Part shown: piece after piece, positions 17,909 through 25,212 of the stretch | Layout of the letters: each line of letters opens with the position of its first letter | Numbering within the stretch: the first letter of the stretch is position 1 | NCBI RefSeq assembly: GCF_036492425.1 | Contig: NZ_AP025292.1 | Coordinates: forward strand, 2,914,001 to 2,978,000 | Length of the DNA stretch: 64,000 nucleotides | Direction: 5' to 3' | DNA from: Persicobacter psychrovividus | GTDB lineage: Bacteria; Bacteroidota; Bacteroidia; Cytophagales; Cyclobacteriaceae | Notes under the pieces: model-generated | Database searches by the model: none | The model's input: the letters and a program-made list of their open reading frames with translations, nothing else | What the model was told of the DNA's origin: nothing | Program-made: the position numbers and the translations under genes

Positions 17909-18021
17909 TATATTTGCGCCCCGTAAACCACTATTAAGTGCGTTTATTCTTCGGTAAACTTTTGCTAATTCGCAGAATTTCAGCGACCTAATTGTTTACT
18001 GAAATTTTAATTGTATATTTG
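17909..18021 (+). promoter_or_regulatory. two promoter-like elements upstream of rpmH
   Basis: The proximal promoter is TTG at 17992-17994, a 19-base spacer and TATATTTG at 18014-18021, a perfect Bacteroidota match 23 bases before rpmH. A second TATATTTG at 17909-17916 lies about 100 bases upstream without a clean -33 partner. No terminator separates them from the preceding gene. Confidence 0.7.
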
Positions 18022-18043
18022 CAGCCTTAAAAAATAGATAGTA

Positions 18044-18199
18044 ATGAAAAGAACTTTCCAACCATCGCAGAGAAAACGTAAGAACAAACACGGATTCAAA
18101 GCTCGCATGGCTTCTGTTAGTGGTCGTGCCGTTTTAGCTCGTCGTCGTGCTAAAGGAAGAAAAAAATTGACCGTTTCAGATCAAAAGACTCACAAATAA
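18044..18199 (+). CDS. rpmH: 50S ribosomal protein L34
   Basis: This 51-residue basic protein starts [18 protein letters not shown] and continues with [22 protein letters not shown], the classic L34 sequence. L34 is a component of the large ribosomal subunit. It is followed 34 bases later by rnpA, the near-universal bacterial pairing. Its promoter is one of the clearest in the window. Confidence 0.97.
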   Translation: MKRTFQPSQRKRKNKHGFKARMASVSGRAVLARRRAKGRKKLTVSDQKTHK

Positions 18200-18233
18200 T
18201 TCTTAATTTATTAAGATTATTCAGTGCCATTTT

Positions 18234-18641
18234 ATGGGAAACTTTACAAAGCGAGCCGGAACATTTACTTTATGTAAATCCGAACGTTTATGTAAGAAAA
18301 GATTAATACAGGAACTTTTTCACGAAGGTTCCTCTTTTTTTATACATCCGTTCAAGATCATCTTCCTTCCTTATAAAGACGAAGAACAGATTGATCACCA
18401 CCAGGTGTTGTTTAGTGTTCCGAAGAAAAAACATAAGCATGCTGTTACTCGAAACCTGCTCAAGCGCCGATTACGAGAAGCTTATCGCCTGAACAAAACA
18501 GCTATTTTGCCTACCGACAACCACCCACCGTTGTTAATTGGCTTCATTTACACCTCCCCAAAGGTCATCCCTTACCAGCAACTTGAAAAACAGGTTCGCA
18601 AGGCGATGAGCAGAATCCACCAACAATTGGCGGATAAATAA
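18234..18641 (+). CDS. rnpA: ribonuclease P protein component
   Basis: RnpA binds the catalytic RNase P RNA and helps it cut the 5' leader from pre-tRNAs. The family signature is present as SVPKKKHKHAVTRNLLKRRLREAYR, split here across about residues 62-86: SVPKKKHKHAV then TRNLLKRRLREAYR. The length of 135 aa is normal. It is co-transcribed with rpmH. YidD and yidC, often next in other bacteria, are not here; an S41 protease follows instead. Confidence 0.95.
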   Translation: MGNFTKRAGTFTLCKSERLCKKRLIQELFHEGSSFFIHPFKIIFLPYKDEEQIDHHQVLFSVPKKKHKHAVTRNLLKRRLREAYRLNKTAILPTDNHPPLLIGFIYTSPKVIPYQQLEKQVRKAMSRIHQQLADK

Positions 18642-18821
18642 CCCATATCAACCTATTTATTTTCTCAAAACCGTTTTGTTACTGAATTGCTTGCTGATTT
18701 TGGCGAAATAATTGTTATTTAACATTATTCCCTGTTATTTTTAGCGCCTGTTGTCCTACTTTTCCTTCGGCTTATCGTTAACTACAGGACAAGTAAGCTT
18801 GTGTATCAAATTACAAAACAA

Positions 18822-20510
18822 ATGAAAATAAACTTCAAGAAACTATTCTTGCCTGCTGTGTTAGGAATCAGCCTTATTGGTCTATTCTCCTTCACCAAGA
18901 ATGATCAAGCTGATCGTTACTTCCAAATCGCGAAAAACCTTGATATTTTCGCCACCACCTTCAAAGAAATTAATACTTATTATGTAGATCAGGTCAATCC
19001 AAGCGACCTGGTAAAAACAGCCATTGATGCCATGCTGGCTTCTCTGGACCCATACACAAACTACATCCCCGAAAACGAAATTGAAGATTATCGTACCATG
19101 ACCACTGGGCAGTACGGGGGTATAGGTGCCATTATCGGAAGACAACACGAGAAGAATGTCATCATCATGCCTTACTTGGGTTTTCCTGCACAAAAAAGCG
19201 GATTACGCACTGCTGATGAACTTTTATCTATTGATGGCATCGACGTCAAAGAAAAAAATGTTGCAGACATCTCTAAATTGCTCAAAGGGCAGGCCAATAC
19301 CAAGCTGATTGTAAAAGTAAAACGCCATGGCGCTGAGGAGCCAATTGACATTCCAATTATGCGTGAGAAAATCACCCTTAAGAATGTACCCTGGCATGGC
19401 ATGATCTCCGATGGTATCGGTTACATCAAACTTTCTGATTTCACGACTGACGCTGGAAAAGAGGTAAAGGATGCACTTAAAGAGCTGGAAGCTAAAGGCG
19501 CTAAAAAGGTTGTTCTTGACCTTAGAGATAACCCTGGAGGGCTTTTGAATGAGGCCGTGAACGTTGCCAGTGTATTTATTCCTCGTGGCAGCGAAGTGGT
19601 GAATACAAAAGGAAAGATGACCGACTGGAACAAAACTTACAATACTTCCAACAACCCTGTAGATACAGACATTCCATTGGCAGTATTAACATCAAGCCGT
19701 TCGGCTTCTGCTGCGGAGATTGTTTCTGGTGTAATGCAAGATTATGACCGCGGTGTATTGATCGGTGATCGTACCTTTGGTAAAGGCCTCGTTCAGGCAA
19801 CTCGTCCATTGGCTTACAATTCCCAGCTGAAAGTAACCACTGCCAAATACTACATTCCTTCGGGCCGTTGTATTCAGGCAATTGATTACTCACACCGCAA
19901 TGAAGACGGTTCAGTAGGTAAAGTACCAGACTCCCTGAAAGTAGAATTTAACACCGCAAATGGCCGACCAGTATATGACGGAGGAGGTATTACTCCTGAC
20001 ATTAAAACAGAACGCCAATATATTGCGCCAATCACCATCAGCCTGATTGCCCGCGGTTGGGTGTTTGATTATGCAACGGAGTATTTCTATAAGCATGACA
20101 AAATCAGCGAGCCAGCAAACTTTGAAATCTCTGATGAAGATTTTGCAGACTTTGTAAGCTGGTTGGATGATAAAGATTATGACTACACCACAAAAGTGGA
20201 GAAGACTTTAGATGACCTGAAGGAATACGCCAAAAAAGAAAAATATTACGATGATATTGAGGCGGAAATCAAAGACCTTGAGCAAAGCGTAAAGCATGAC
20301 AAGAAAAAGGATCTTCAGAAATTCAAAAAGGAAATCAAAACCGTATTATCTGAAGAGATTGTTTCGAGATATTACTACCGTGAAGGTTTAATTGAGGCTT
20401 CATTCAAAACGGACAACACCGTTCAGAAAGCCATTGAAGTCCTTAATAACACGGCAGAATACAACAAGCTATTGACAGATAAAACTGACAAAAGCAAAAA
20501 AGAAGACTAA
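18822..20510 (+). CDS. S41 family C-terminal processing protease (CtpA-like)
   Basis: This 562-residue periplasmic serine protease has an N-terminal signal or anchor (FLPAVLGISLIGLFSF). A PDZ domain is at about residues 80-170 (YLGFPAQKSGLRTADELLSIDG). The tail-specific protease core follows: GYIKLSDFT, VLDLRDNPGG, the Ser in SRSASAAEI and the general-base Lys in DRTFGKGLVQ. A charged C-terminal helical domain of about 160 residues, rich in Lys/Asp/Glu, follows the core. The family trims C-terminal tails of envelope proteins. The frame opens earlier at a GTG (18801), but ATG at 18822 fits the signal sequence. It is followed by a strong terminator. Confidence 0.9.
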   Translation: MKINFKKLFLPAVLGISLIGLFSFTKNDQADRYFQIAKNLDIFATTFKEINTYYVDQVNPSDLVKTAIDAMLASLDPYTNYIPENEIEDYRTMTTGQYGGIGAIIGRQHEKNVIIMPYLGFPAQKSGLRTADELLSIDGIDVKEKNVADISKLLKGQANTKLIVKVKRHGAEEPIDIPIMREKITLKNVPWHGMISDGIGYIKLSDFTTDAGKEVKDALKELEAKGAKKVVLDLRDNPGGLLNEAVNVASVFIPRGSEVVNTKGKMTDWNKTYNTSNNPVDTDIPLAVLTSSRSASAAEIVSGVMQDYDRGVLIGDRTFGKGLVQATRPLAYNSQLKVTTAKYYIPSGRCIQAIDYSHRNEDGSVGKVPDSLKVEFNTANGRPVYDGGGITPDIKTERQYIAPITISLIARGWVFDYATEYFYKHDKISEPANFEISDEDFADFVSWLDDKDYDYTTKVEKTLDDLKEYAKKEKYYDDIEAEIKDLEQSVKHDKKKDLQKFKKEIKTVLSEEIVSRYYYREGLIEASFKTDNTVQKAIEVLNNTAEYNKLLTDKTDKSKKED

Positions 20511-20530
20511 GGCATAAAAGCCAGACGATA

Positions 20531-20565
20531 AAAAAAGCCCTGAATACTGAAATTCAGGGCTTTTT
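20531..20565 (+). terminator. terminator of the S41 protease gene
   Basis: GCCCTGAAT and ATTCAGGGC form a 9-bp stem with A-run before and T-run after, so it may also serve the convergent VOC gene. Confidence 0.9.
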
Positions 20566-20615
20566 CTATGCCATAAAATTATTGAAATGCATGATTCACT
20601 TTCAGAAGAAGCCAC

Positions 20616-21005
20616 TTACTGCTCGCGATATTCCTCTGAAAAGGAAATCAACTCTATCGGTGCTCCATTATCCAAAATCATCGCAACCATAATTCCCTCC
20701 ACAGGTGCATTAGGAGCTGTCAGGATTTCAAAATCAGCCCGCCTCAAGGCCTCATGTACATCCTCGACCTCAAATGCAAGGTGAGGTATTCGCTGAATAA
20801 TTTCAGGCATTTCACAATCCGAATCAAACCGCATCCATTCCACACCAAAAGGAGAGGTCTCAAATCCTGATACATAGAACTTCAAATGCGGAATATACCG
20901 TTCCTCAGGCCGCTTCTCTGTCGTCGGAACCCCCATGTGATGATACTTCCAACCCCATTCTTCCACCGCAAGCGCAAGCTCAAATTCTTTACGTTGCTTA
21001 TTCAT
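20616..21005 (-). CDS. VOC (glyoxalase/bleomycin-resistance) family protein
   Basis: This 129-residue protein has the paired beta-alpha-beta-beta-beta modules of the vicinal oxygen chelate fold. The first module starts at KYHHMGVPT and the second at IPHLAFEVEDV; it ends with APIELISF, where Glu is a usual metal ligand. VOC proteins are metal-dependent lyases, isomerases or dioxygenases, or metal-free binding proteins; the substrate here cannot be told. Its ATG overlaps the stop of the upstream chromate-transporter half by one base (TGATG), so translation is probably coupled. Start choice rests on this overlap. Confidence 0.8.
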   Translation of the reverse strand: MNKQRKEFELALAVEEWGWKYHHMGVPTTEKRPEERYIPHLKFYVSGFETSPFGVEWMRFDSDCEMPEIIQRIPHLAFEVEDVHEALRRADFEILTAPNAPVEGIMVAMILDNGAPIELISFSEEYREQ

Positions 21006-21565
21006 CAAACCATTCCTATTAGTCCAAACAATAGCAAACCAACAACTCCTGCGATGCCGATCATCAAAATAGAGTTAACCTTATATTTATAAAGTACCAC
21101 AAAACAGATTACCGTCAGCAGTATTTTTAGGTAGTCGAAACTCAGCCAGTCTTTCGGGTCGAGCAAAAAAGTGTTCTGACCAATCATTATCCCTGCATAA
21201 GCAATCAGACCGATGGTTACAGGCTTGATCCCGAAGAAAAAAGCCCGCTTCATTGGGTGCTCCTTGATCTTTGCCAAAATGCTTGTCAGTGCCAAAATAA
21301 CCAGCACAGATGGGGTTGCCAAGCCTGCCGTTGCGATAATCCCGCCAGGAACACCCCCAACTTTCAGCCCGATATAAGTGGCGCAATTCACCGCAATGGC
21401 CCCTGGTGTCATCTGCGAAATAGCGACAATATTCATGAACTCCGCATGCGTCATCCATTGGTGAATCATCATTTCATGCTCAATCAGGGGCAACATCGCC
21501 AGGCCTCCACCAAAACTGAACAGGCCGATTTTAAAATAGGTGATAAACAATTCGAAGTAAATCAT
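21005..21565 (-). CDS. chromate transporter half-protein, second subunit
   Basis: This 186-residue membrane protein is one CHR domain of the ChrA family, with the conserved FSFGGGLAMLPLIEHE near the start and QMTPGAIAVNCATYIG after it, and five to six hydrophobic helices. Short ChrA proteins work as pairs of unlike halves. It overlaps the upstream half by four bases (ATGA) and the downstream VOC gene by one base. Such transporters are linked to chromate efflux, though many Bacteroidota copies have no proven substrate and may carry other oxyanions. Confidence 0.88.
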   Translation of the reverse strand: MIYFELFITYFKIGLFSFGGGLAMLPLIEHEMMIHQWMTHAEFMNIVAISQMTPGAIAVNCATYIGLKVGGVPGGIIATAGLATPSVLVILALTSILAKIKEHPMKRAFFFGIKPVTIGLIAYAGIMIGQNTFLLDPKDWLSFDYLKILLTVICFVVLYKYKVNSILMIGIAGVVGLLLFGLIGMV

Positions 21566-22125
21566 TTTTTAGCTGTTTTTTGAGAAAACCATTGAGGCAA
21601 AAACCACTGTGTCAGCATGGCAATAACTGCCCCAGCGACAATCAGCAGAATGGGGCTGATCGGCGTGAAAGTCATCAGCAGTAAACTCAGTAAAAAAGAA
21701 ATACGTCCCCAGTTTTCCTTCACAGAGTCTTTAAACATCCTAACAACCGCCACCAGGATCAATGCCACCACACAGCAGCGGATCCCACTAAAAGCCGCCT
21801 GAACATAAGGATTGGAAAGCTGGGCACCAAAAAACAGCACAATCACGGACACGATAATGATCGACGGTAAAACCAAGCCTATAGAAGCCACCAGCGCCCC
21901 TTTTGTTTTCAGGTGTTTATACCCCACAAATGTTGCCGCGTTGATCGCAATCGTTCCGGGCGTCATTTGTGCAATGGCAATAATGTCGAGCAATTCCTCC
22001 TTCGCCAACCATTTTTTTTGGGTGCAGATGATATCTTCGAGAATCGCTATCATCGCATAGCCCCCTCCGAAGGTTACGGCCCCAAGTTTAAAGAAGGTCC
22101 AAAACAAATCCAGTAAGAACTTCAT
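21562..22125 (-). CDS. chromate transporter half-protein, first subunit
   Basis: This 187-residue membrane protein has a single CHR domain. It carries FGGGYAMIAILEDI and QMTPGTIAINAATFVGYKH, the paired counterparts of the motifs in the next gene, showing the two halves arose from a duplication. It is the first gene of a three-gene minus-strand unit (this gene, the second half, VOC). The two halves together equal one full-length ChrA of about 380 residues. Substrate is unproven. Confidence 0.88.
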   Translation of the reverse strand: MKFLLDLFWTFFKLGAVTFGGGYAMIAILEDIICTQKKWLAKEELLDIIAIAQMTPGTIAINAATFVGYKHLKTKGALVASIGLVLPSIIIVSVIVLFFGAQLSNPYVQAAFSGIRCCVVALILVAVVRMFKDSVKENWGRISFLLSLLLMTFTPISPILLIVAGAVIAMLTQWFLPQWFSQKTAKK

Positions 22126-22165
22126 TTTATTATTTTATATTAATGTTCATCTCAAGCAGAGATTT

Positions 22166-22198
22166 CAAAATTACACCTTTAATTTTCGATAAGACCAA
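22166..22198 (-). promoter_or_regulatory. possible promoter of the chromate-transporter unit
   Basis: On the minus strand TAATTTTG (22166-22173) fits the -7 consensus, with TTG (22196-22198) 22 bases upstream. The spacer is slightly long. Confidence 0.45.
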
Positions 22199-22314
22199 TT
22201 ACCATAAAAAATTAGGAAATTGAGAAATTTAAAAGGCTTAATGCGAATGATTTGGTAATTTTGCAGGCTACCTGAGCACAACCTCATTTGGCATCATATC
22301 ATAATCAAGAATTT

Positions 22315-23007
22315 ATGGCAACCATTTTAAATATAGAAACCGCCACTCCTGTTTGTTCAGTGGCTATTTTCAAGGACGGCGAACGTCAGGGATTTCAGGA
22401 ACTATTCATCGAAAGAAGTCATTCTTCTTTATTGACCGTCGTGATTGACCAACTGATGAAGAACATCGGCCTGAGCATGAAATCACTGGATGCCGTTGCG
22501 GTATCGGCAGGACCTGGCTCTTATACAGGTTTACGCATTGGGGTCTCCACAGCAAAAGGCATCTGCCATGCACTGAATATCCCCCTCATTGCCATTGATA
22601 CACTCTCTGCAATGGTACGCCATATCTCTTACACCCAAAATCAGGAGGACGCCCTGTACTGCCCAATGCTTGATGCCCGACGGATGGAAGTTTACTGCCA
22701 GCTGGCCAAGGCAAATGGTGAAATGCTATTGCCTACTCAGCCAAAAATTCTTGAAGACCAACAAAACCCTTTCGAGCAGGAATTATCGACACAAAAAATC
22801 ATCTTCTTTGGAAATGGCATGCCGAAGTGCAAAGAAATCCTTCGTCATGAGAACGCTATCTTTCTTGAAAACATCACCCCTTCATCAATAGGTGTAGGAA
22901 TGATCGCTGAAGAGAAATTCAAAGCGGAACAGTTCGAAGACCTGGCTTATTTCGAGCCTTTCTATCTAAAGGCCTTTCAAGGAACAAAACCTAAAAAACG
23001 ACTATGA
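22315..23007 (+). CDS. tsaB: tRNA threonylcarbamoyladenosine biosynthesis protein TsaB
   Basis: TsaB pairs with TsaD and TsaE to transfer the threonylcarbamoyl group to A37 of tRNAs reading ANN codons; it is cytoplasmic. The ASKHA fold is evident: ILNIETATPVCSVAIF at the N-terminus and AVSAGPGSYTGLRIGVSTAK, followed by CHALNIPLIAIDTL. The 230-residue length is normal. The frame opens nine codons earlier at an alternative start; ATG at 22315 puts the conserved ILNIET at residue 4. It overlaps DUF2480 by four bases (ATGA), so the two are translationally coupled. Confidence 0.93.
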   Translation: MATILNIETATPVCSVAIFKDGERQGFQELFIERSHSSLLTVVIDQLMKNIGLSMKSLDAVAVSAGPGSYTGLRIGVSTAKGICHALNIPLIAIDTLSAMVRHISYTQNQEDALYCPMLDARRMEVYCQLAKANGEMLLPTQPKILEDQQNPFEQELSTQKIIFFGNGMPKCKEILRHENAIFLENITPSSIGVGMIAEEKFKAEQFEDLAYFEPFYLKAFQGTKPKKRL

Positions 23008-23528
23008 GTGCCAACGACCAAATCATTAACCGAGTAGAAAGCAGCGGACTGCTACAAATTGACCTTGAAGAATTCAGACCTGCGGGCGAGCGCGTTGCCA
23101 TTGACATCGCCGATCAGCTTTTTCAGGGACTGGTATTACGCGAAAAAGATTTCAGAACCTACATTAAAGAAACCGACTGGAGTACCTTTCAGGACAAGCA
23201 CGTCGCATTGTTTTGTTCCGCTGATGCCATTATTCCCAATTGGGCATTTATGCTGCTGGCCTCAAAATTACAGGCCGTAGCTACAACTGTGGAGTTTGGT
23301 GACCTGGAACAGCTCGAAACGGCGCTTTATAAAAAAGCACTCGCACATATCGATTACAGTAAATTTCAGGACGAACGTGTCGTGATTAAAGGCTGTAGCG
23401 ATGAAGCCGTACCCACTTCGGCCTATGTTTTACTCACCAACCGCCTGACGCCCTATGTAAAAAGCATCATGTTCGGCGAGCCATGCAGTACCGTGCCTGT
23501 TTACAAAAAACCAAGAGTGAAGAAATAA
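23004..23528 (+). CDS. DUF2480 family protein
   Basis: This is a 174-residue cytoplasmic protein of the Bacteroidota-specific DUF2480 family. The pattern EEFRPAGERVAIDIADQLFQGLVLREKDFR, here split as EEFRPAGERVAID and LFQGLVLREKDFR, is characteristic, as are CSADAIIPNWAFMLL and VVIKGCSDEAVP. Function is unknown. The CSADAI/CSDEAV repeats suggest two similar sub-domains. It starts within the end of tsaB (ATGA), suggesting a job linked to tRNA modification or simply shared expression. Confidence 0.85.
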   Translation: MSANDQIINRVESSGLLQIDLEEFRPAGERVAIDIADQLFQGLVLREKDFRTYIKETDWSTFQDKHVALFCSADAIIPNWAFMLLASKLQAVATTVEFGDLEQLETALYKKALAHIDYSKFQDERVVIKGCSDEAVPTSAYVLLTNRLTPYVKSIMFGEPCSTVPVYKKPRVKK

Positions 23529-23727
23529 ACCGTACATAATAATGTTGGGGGAATGATATAGACCATGATTACCTTGATTTTAAGGATTACCATGATTTAT
23601 TCATTTTCCTAAAATGCTGACTTGTGGGGGCAAATAGAATAGATCTAATCAAAAAATCTGTGGACAAATAAATACCCTTTGTATTTCTTATTTTGTGTTT
23701 AAAGAAAATCTACGCTCGAATAATATT

Positions 23728-23758
23728 GAACGCTGATCCTTTGGGTCGGCGTTTTTTG
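23728..23758 (+). terminator. terminator downstream of tsaB-DUF2480
   Basis: AACGCTGATCC pairs with GGGTCGGCGTT (two G-T pairs) around a TTT loop, followed by six T residues. Confidence 0.85.
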
Positions 23759-23871
23759 TTTCCCACTGATCTAAGCATCCGCTTAAACAATAAGAATAAT
23801 GGTGCTACAAAAACATCATGGTCAAAAAAAATAGACGTTAGGAATAACGTCTCTAAAAATCAGGGCATAAA

Positions 23872-23904
23872 AAAAGACCGCGAGTGGAAGCTTGCGGTCT
23901 TTTA
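23872..23904 (-). terminator. terminator of tRNA-Phe unit A
   Basis: AAAAGACCGC and GCGGTCTTTT form the stem; on the minus strand it is followed by a T-run. A near copy occurs at 24122-24154. Confidence 0.85.
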
Positions 23905-23940
23905 AATGTTGTAACAGAACGAGGCGCTAAACCTCACTCG

Positions 23941-24013
23941 TGGTGCTTAGTGGACTCGAACCACCGACTCACGGATTTTCAGTCCGATGCTCTACCAACT
24001 GAGCTAAAGCACC
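23941..24013 (-). tRNA. tRNA-Phe(GAA), copy 1 (unit A)
   Basis: 73 bases including the discriminator A. The acceptor stem GGTGCTT/AAGCACC is perfect. The anticodon loop CTGAAAA gives anticodon GAA, and the T loop is TTCGAGT. CCA is not encoded. It has its own promoter (24030-24060) and terminator and thus forms a single-gene unit downstream of the seven-gene unit. Confidence 0.97.
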
Positions 24014-24029
24014 ATGTGCTATTGGTGTG

Positions 24030-24060
24030 CAAACATACGGCATTTTCTTTTGAAAACAAA
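24030..24060 (-). promoter_or_regulatory. promoter of tRNA-Phe unit A
   Basis: On the minus strand TTTG (24057-24060), a 19-base spacer and TATGTTTG (24030-24037) match the consensus, 16 bases before copy 1. The 20-mer around the -7 box is identical to that upstream of copy 8. Confidence 0.85.
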
Positions 24061-24121
24061 TCGAAAAGCGCAATTCGTAAGCAATATCCCTGAATTTTAG
24101 CCTTCCTGGAAAAAGGAAGAA

Positions 24122-24154
24122 AAAGACCGCAAGTGGAAGCTAACGGTCTTTTAA
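24122..24154 (-). terminator. terminator of tRNA-Phe unit B
   Basis: AAAAGACCG(T) and (G)CGGTCTTTTT form the stem on the minus strand, followed by T residues. It is nearly identical to the terminator after copy 1. Confidence 0.85.
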
Positions 24155-24189
24155 GTGTTGTAACAGAGCGAGGCGCTAAACCTCACTCG

Positions 24190-24262
24190 TGGTGCTTAGT
24201 GGACTCGAACCACCGACTCACGGATTTTCAGTCCGATGCTCTACCAACTGAGCTAAAGCACC
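24190..24262 (-). tRNA. tRNA-Phe(GAA), copy 2 (last gene of unit B)
   Basis: Sequence identical to the other copies, anticodon GAA, no encoded CCA. The 3' flank of about 70 bases, including a small GAGG/CCTC hairpin and the terminator, is nearly the same as that of copy 1. Confidence 0.97.
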
Positions 24263-24291
24263 ATATGGTGTTTTTTATCGAAAGAGGCTGG

Positions 24292-24364
24292 TGGTGCTTA
24301 GTGGACTCGAACCACCGACTCACGGATTTTCAGTCCGATGCTCTACCAACTGAGCTAAAGCACC
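24292..24364 (-). tRNA. tRNA-Phe(GAA), copy 3
   Basis: Identical 73-base tRNA-Phe, anticodon GAA. Spacer to copy 2 is 29 bases and unlike the other spacers. Confidence 0.97.
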
Positions 24365-24404
24365 CAATAACTATGCCGCTTTCTATAAATAGATAATAAT
24401 AATG

Positions 24405-24477
24405 TGGTGCTTAGTGGACTCGAACCACCGACTCACGGATTTTCAGTCCGATGCTCTACCAACTGAGCTAAAGCACC
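24405..24477 (-). tRNA. tRNA-Phe(GAA), copy 4
   Basis: Identical 73-base tRNA-Phe, anticodon GAA. Spacer to copy 3 is 40 AT-rich bases. Confidence 0.97.
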
Positions 24478-24509
24478 AATTATATTATTTTAATTTTTTC
24501 AAGGACTTG

Positions 24510-24582
24510 TGGTGCTTAGTGGACTCGAACCACCGACTCACGGATTTTCAGTCCGATGCTCTACCAACTGAGCTAAAGCACC
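24510..24582 (-). tRNA. tRNA-Phe(GAA), copy 5
   Basis: Identical 73-base tRNA-Phe, anticodon GAA. Spacer to copy 4 is 32 AT-rich bases. Confidence 0.97.
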
Positions 24583-24608
24583 ATTGTACTGTCCTTAAAA
24601 AAAATTTG

Positions 24609-24681
24609 TGGTGCTTAGTGGACTCGAACCACCGACTCACGGATTTTCAGTCCGATGCTCTACCAACTGAGCTAAAGCACC
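24609..24681 (-). tRNA. tRNA-Phe(GAA), copy 6
   Basis: Identical 73-base tRNA-Phe, anticodon GAA. Spacer to copy 5 is 26 bases. Confidence 0.97.
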
Positions 24682-24720
24682 AACAAAGATTCTTTTTGAA
24701 ATAGAGATAAAACAAAATGG

Positions 24721-24793
24721 TGGTGCTTAGTGGACTCGAACCACCGACTCACGGATTTTCAGTCCGATGCTCTACCAACTGAGCTAAAGCACC
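24721..24793 (-). tRNA. tRNA-Phe(GAA), copy 7
   Basis: Identical 73-base tRNA-Phe, anticodon GAA. Spacer to copy 6 is 39 bases. Confidence 0.97.
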
Positions 24794-24858
24794 GTCATTT
24801 TGCTTCTCCTGAAACGGATTCCCACATAGGGCTTTAAAGCCTGCTGAGGAAACATTTG

Positions 24859-24931
24859 TGGTGCTTAGTGGACTCGAACCACCGACTCACGGATTTTCAG
24901 TCCGATGCTCTACCAACTGAGCTAAAGCACC
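24859..24931 (-). tRNA. tRNA-Phe(GAA), copy 8 (first gene of unit B)
   Basis: Identical 73-base tRNA-Phe, anticodon GAA. Spacer to copy 7 is 65 bases. It is the promoter-proximal gene of the seven-gene transcript. Confidence 0.97.
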
Positions 24932-24947
24932 TCGTCGTTTCGGATTG

Positions 24948-24977
24948 CAAACATACGGCATTTTCACCGAAACACAA
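24948..24977 (-). promoter_or_regulatory. promoter of tRNA-Phe unit B
   Basis: On the minus strand TTG (24975-24977), a 19-base spacer and TATGTTTG (24948-24955) match the consensus, 16 bases before copy 8. Confidence 0.85.
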
Positions 24978-25062
24978 GTCCATTTTCCGAAAAAATCTGA
25001 ACATTTAAGCAAACAAATTGATAATCAAGCCCATTAATCTTCCCTCAACGGTGAATTTGAAA

Positions 25063-25089
25063 AAAATGCTCGGCATGCCGAACATTTTA
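25063..25089. other. near-perfect palindrome upstream of the Fe-S oxidoreductase genes
   Basis: AAAATG-C-TCGG-CATG-CCGA-A-CATTTT reads as an inverted repeat with one mismatched pair. It lies between two divergent units (tRNA array and Fe-S genes), so it does not follow any gene and is a better candidate for an operator than for a terminator. Nothing else stands out in 24978-25212. Confidence 0.4.
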
Positions 25090-25212
25090 TAGCATTAATC
25101 AACCATAATTTATAAACATTGGTTATCTTATATAAAGAATAGGAAATAAAGTGACTTCAACAGCCTGTTCTAAGAAGATCAATACGACCACTTATACCCA
25201 AAAAAAGACGAT

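Larger units (their letters stand above)
23529..23940. other. intergenic region between DUF2480 and the tRNA-Phe array
   Basis: It holds no convincing gene. A strong + strand terminator lies at 23728-23758, far (200 bases) from the DUF2480 stop, with an unexplained stretch between. A small inverted repeat AGACGTTA/TAACGTCT is at 23832-23851. The minus-strand terminator of the first tRNA-Phe unit is at 23872-23904. Confidence 0.6.

Noticed and set aside
24133-24704. Open frames on the + strand with repeated WCLVDSNHRLTDFQSD segments
   Set aside because: They are antisense translations of the tRNA genes, not proteins.
23941-24931. Regular 73-base repeats with 26-65 base spacers, looking like a CRISPR array
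   Set aside because: Each repeat folds as a complete tRNA-Phe with anticodon GAA, is longer than CRISPR repeats, and no cas gene is near.
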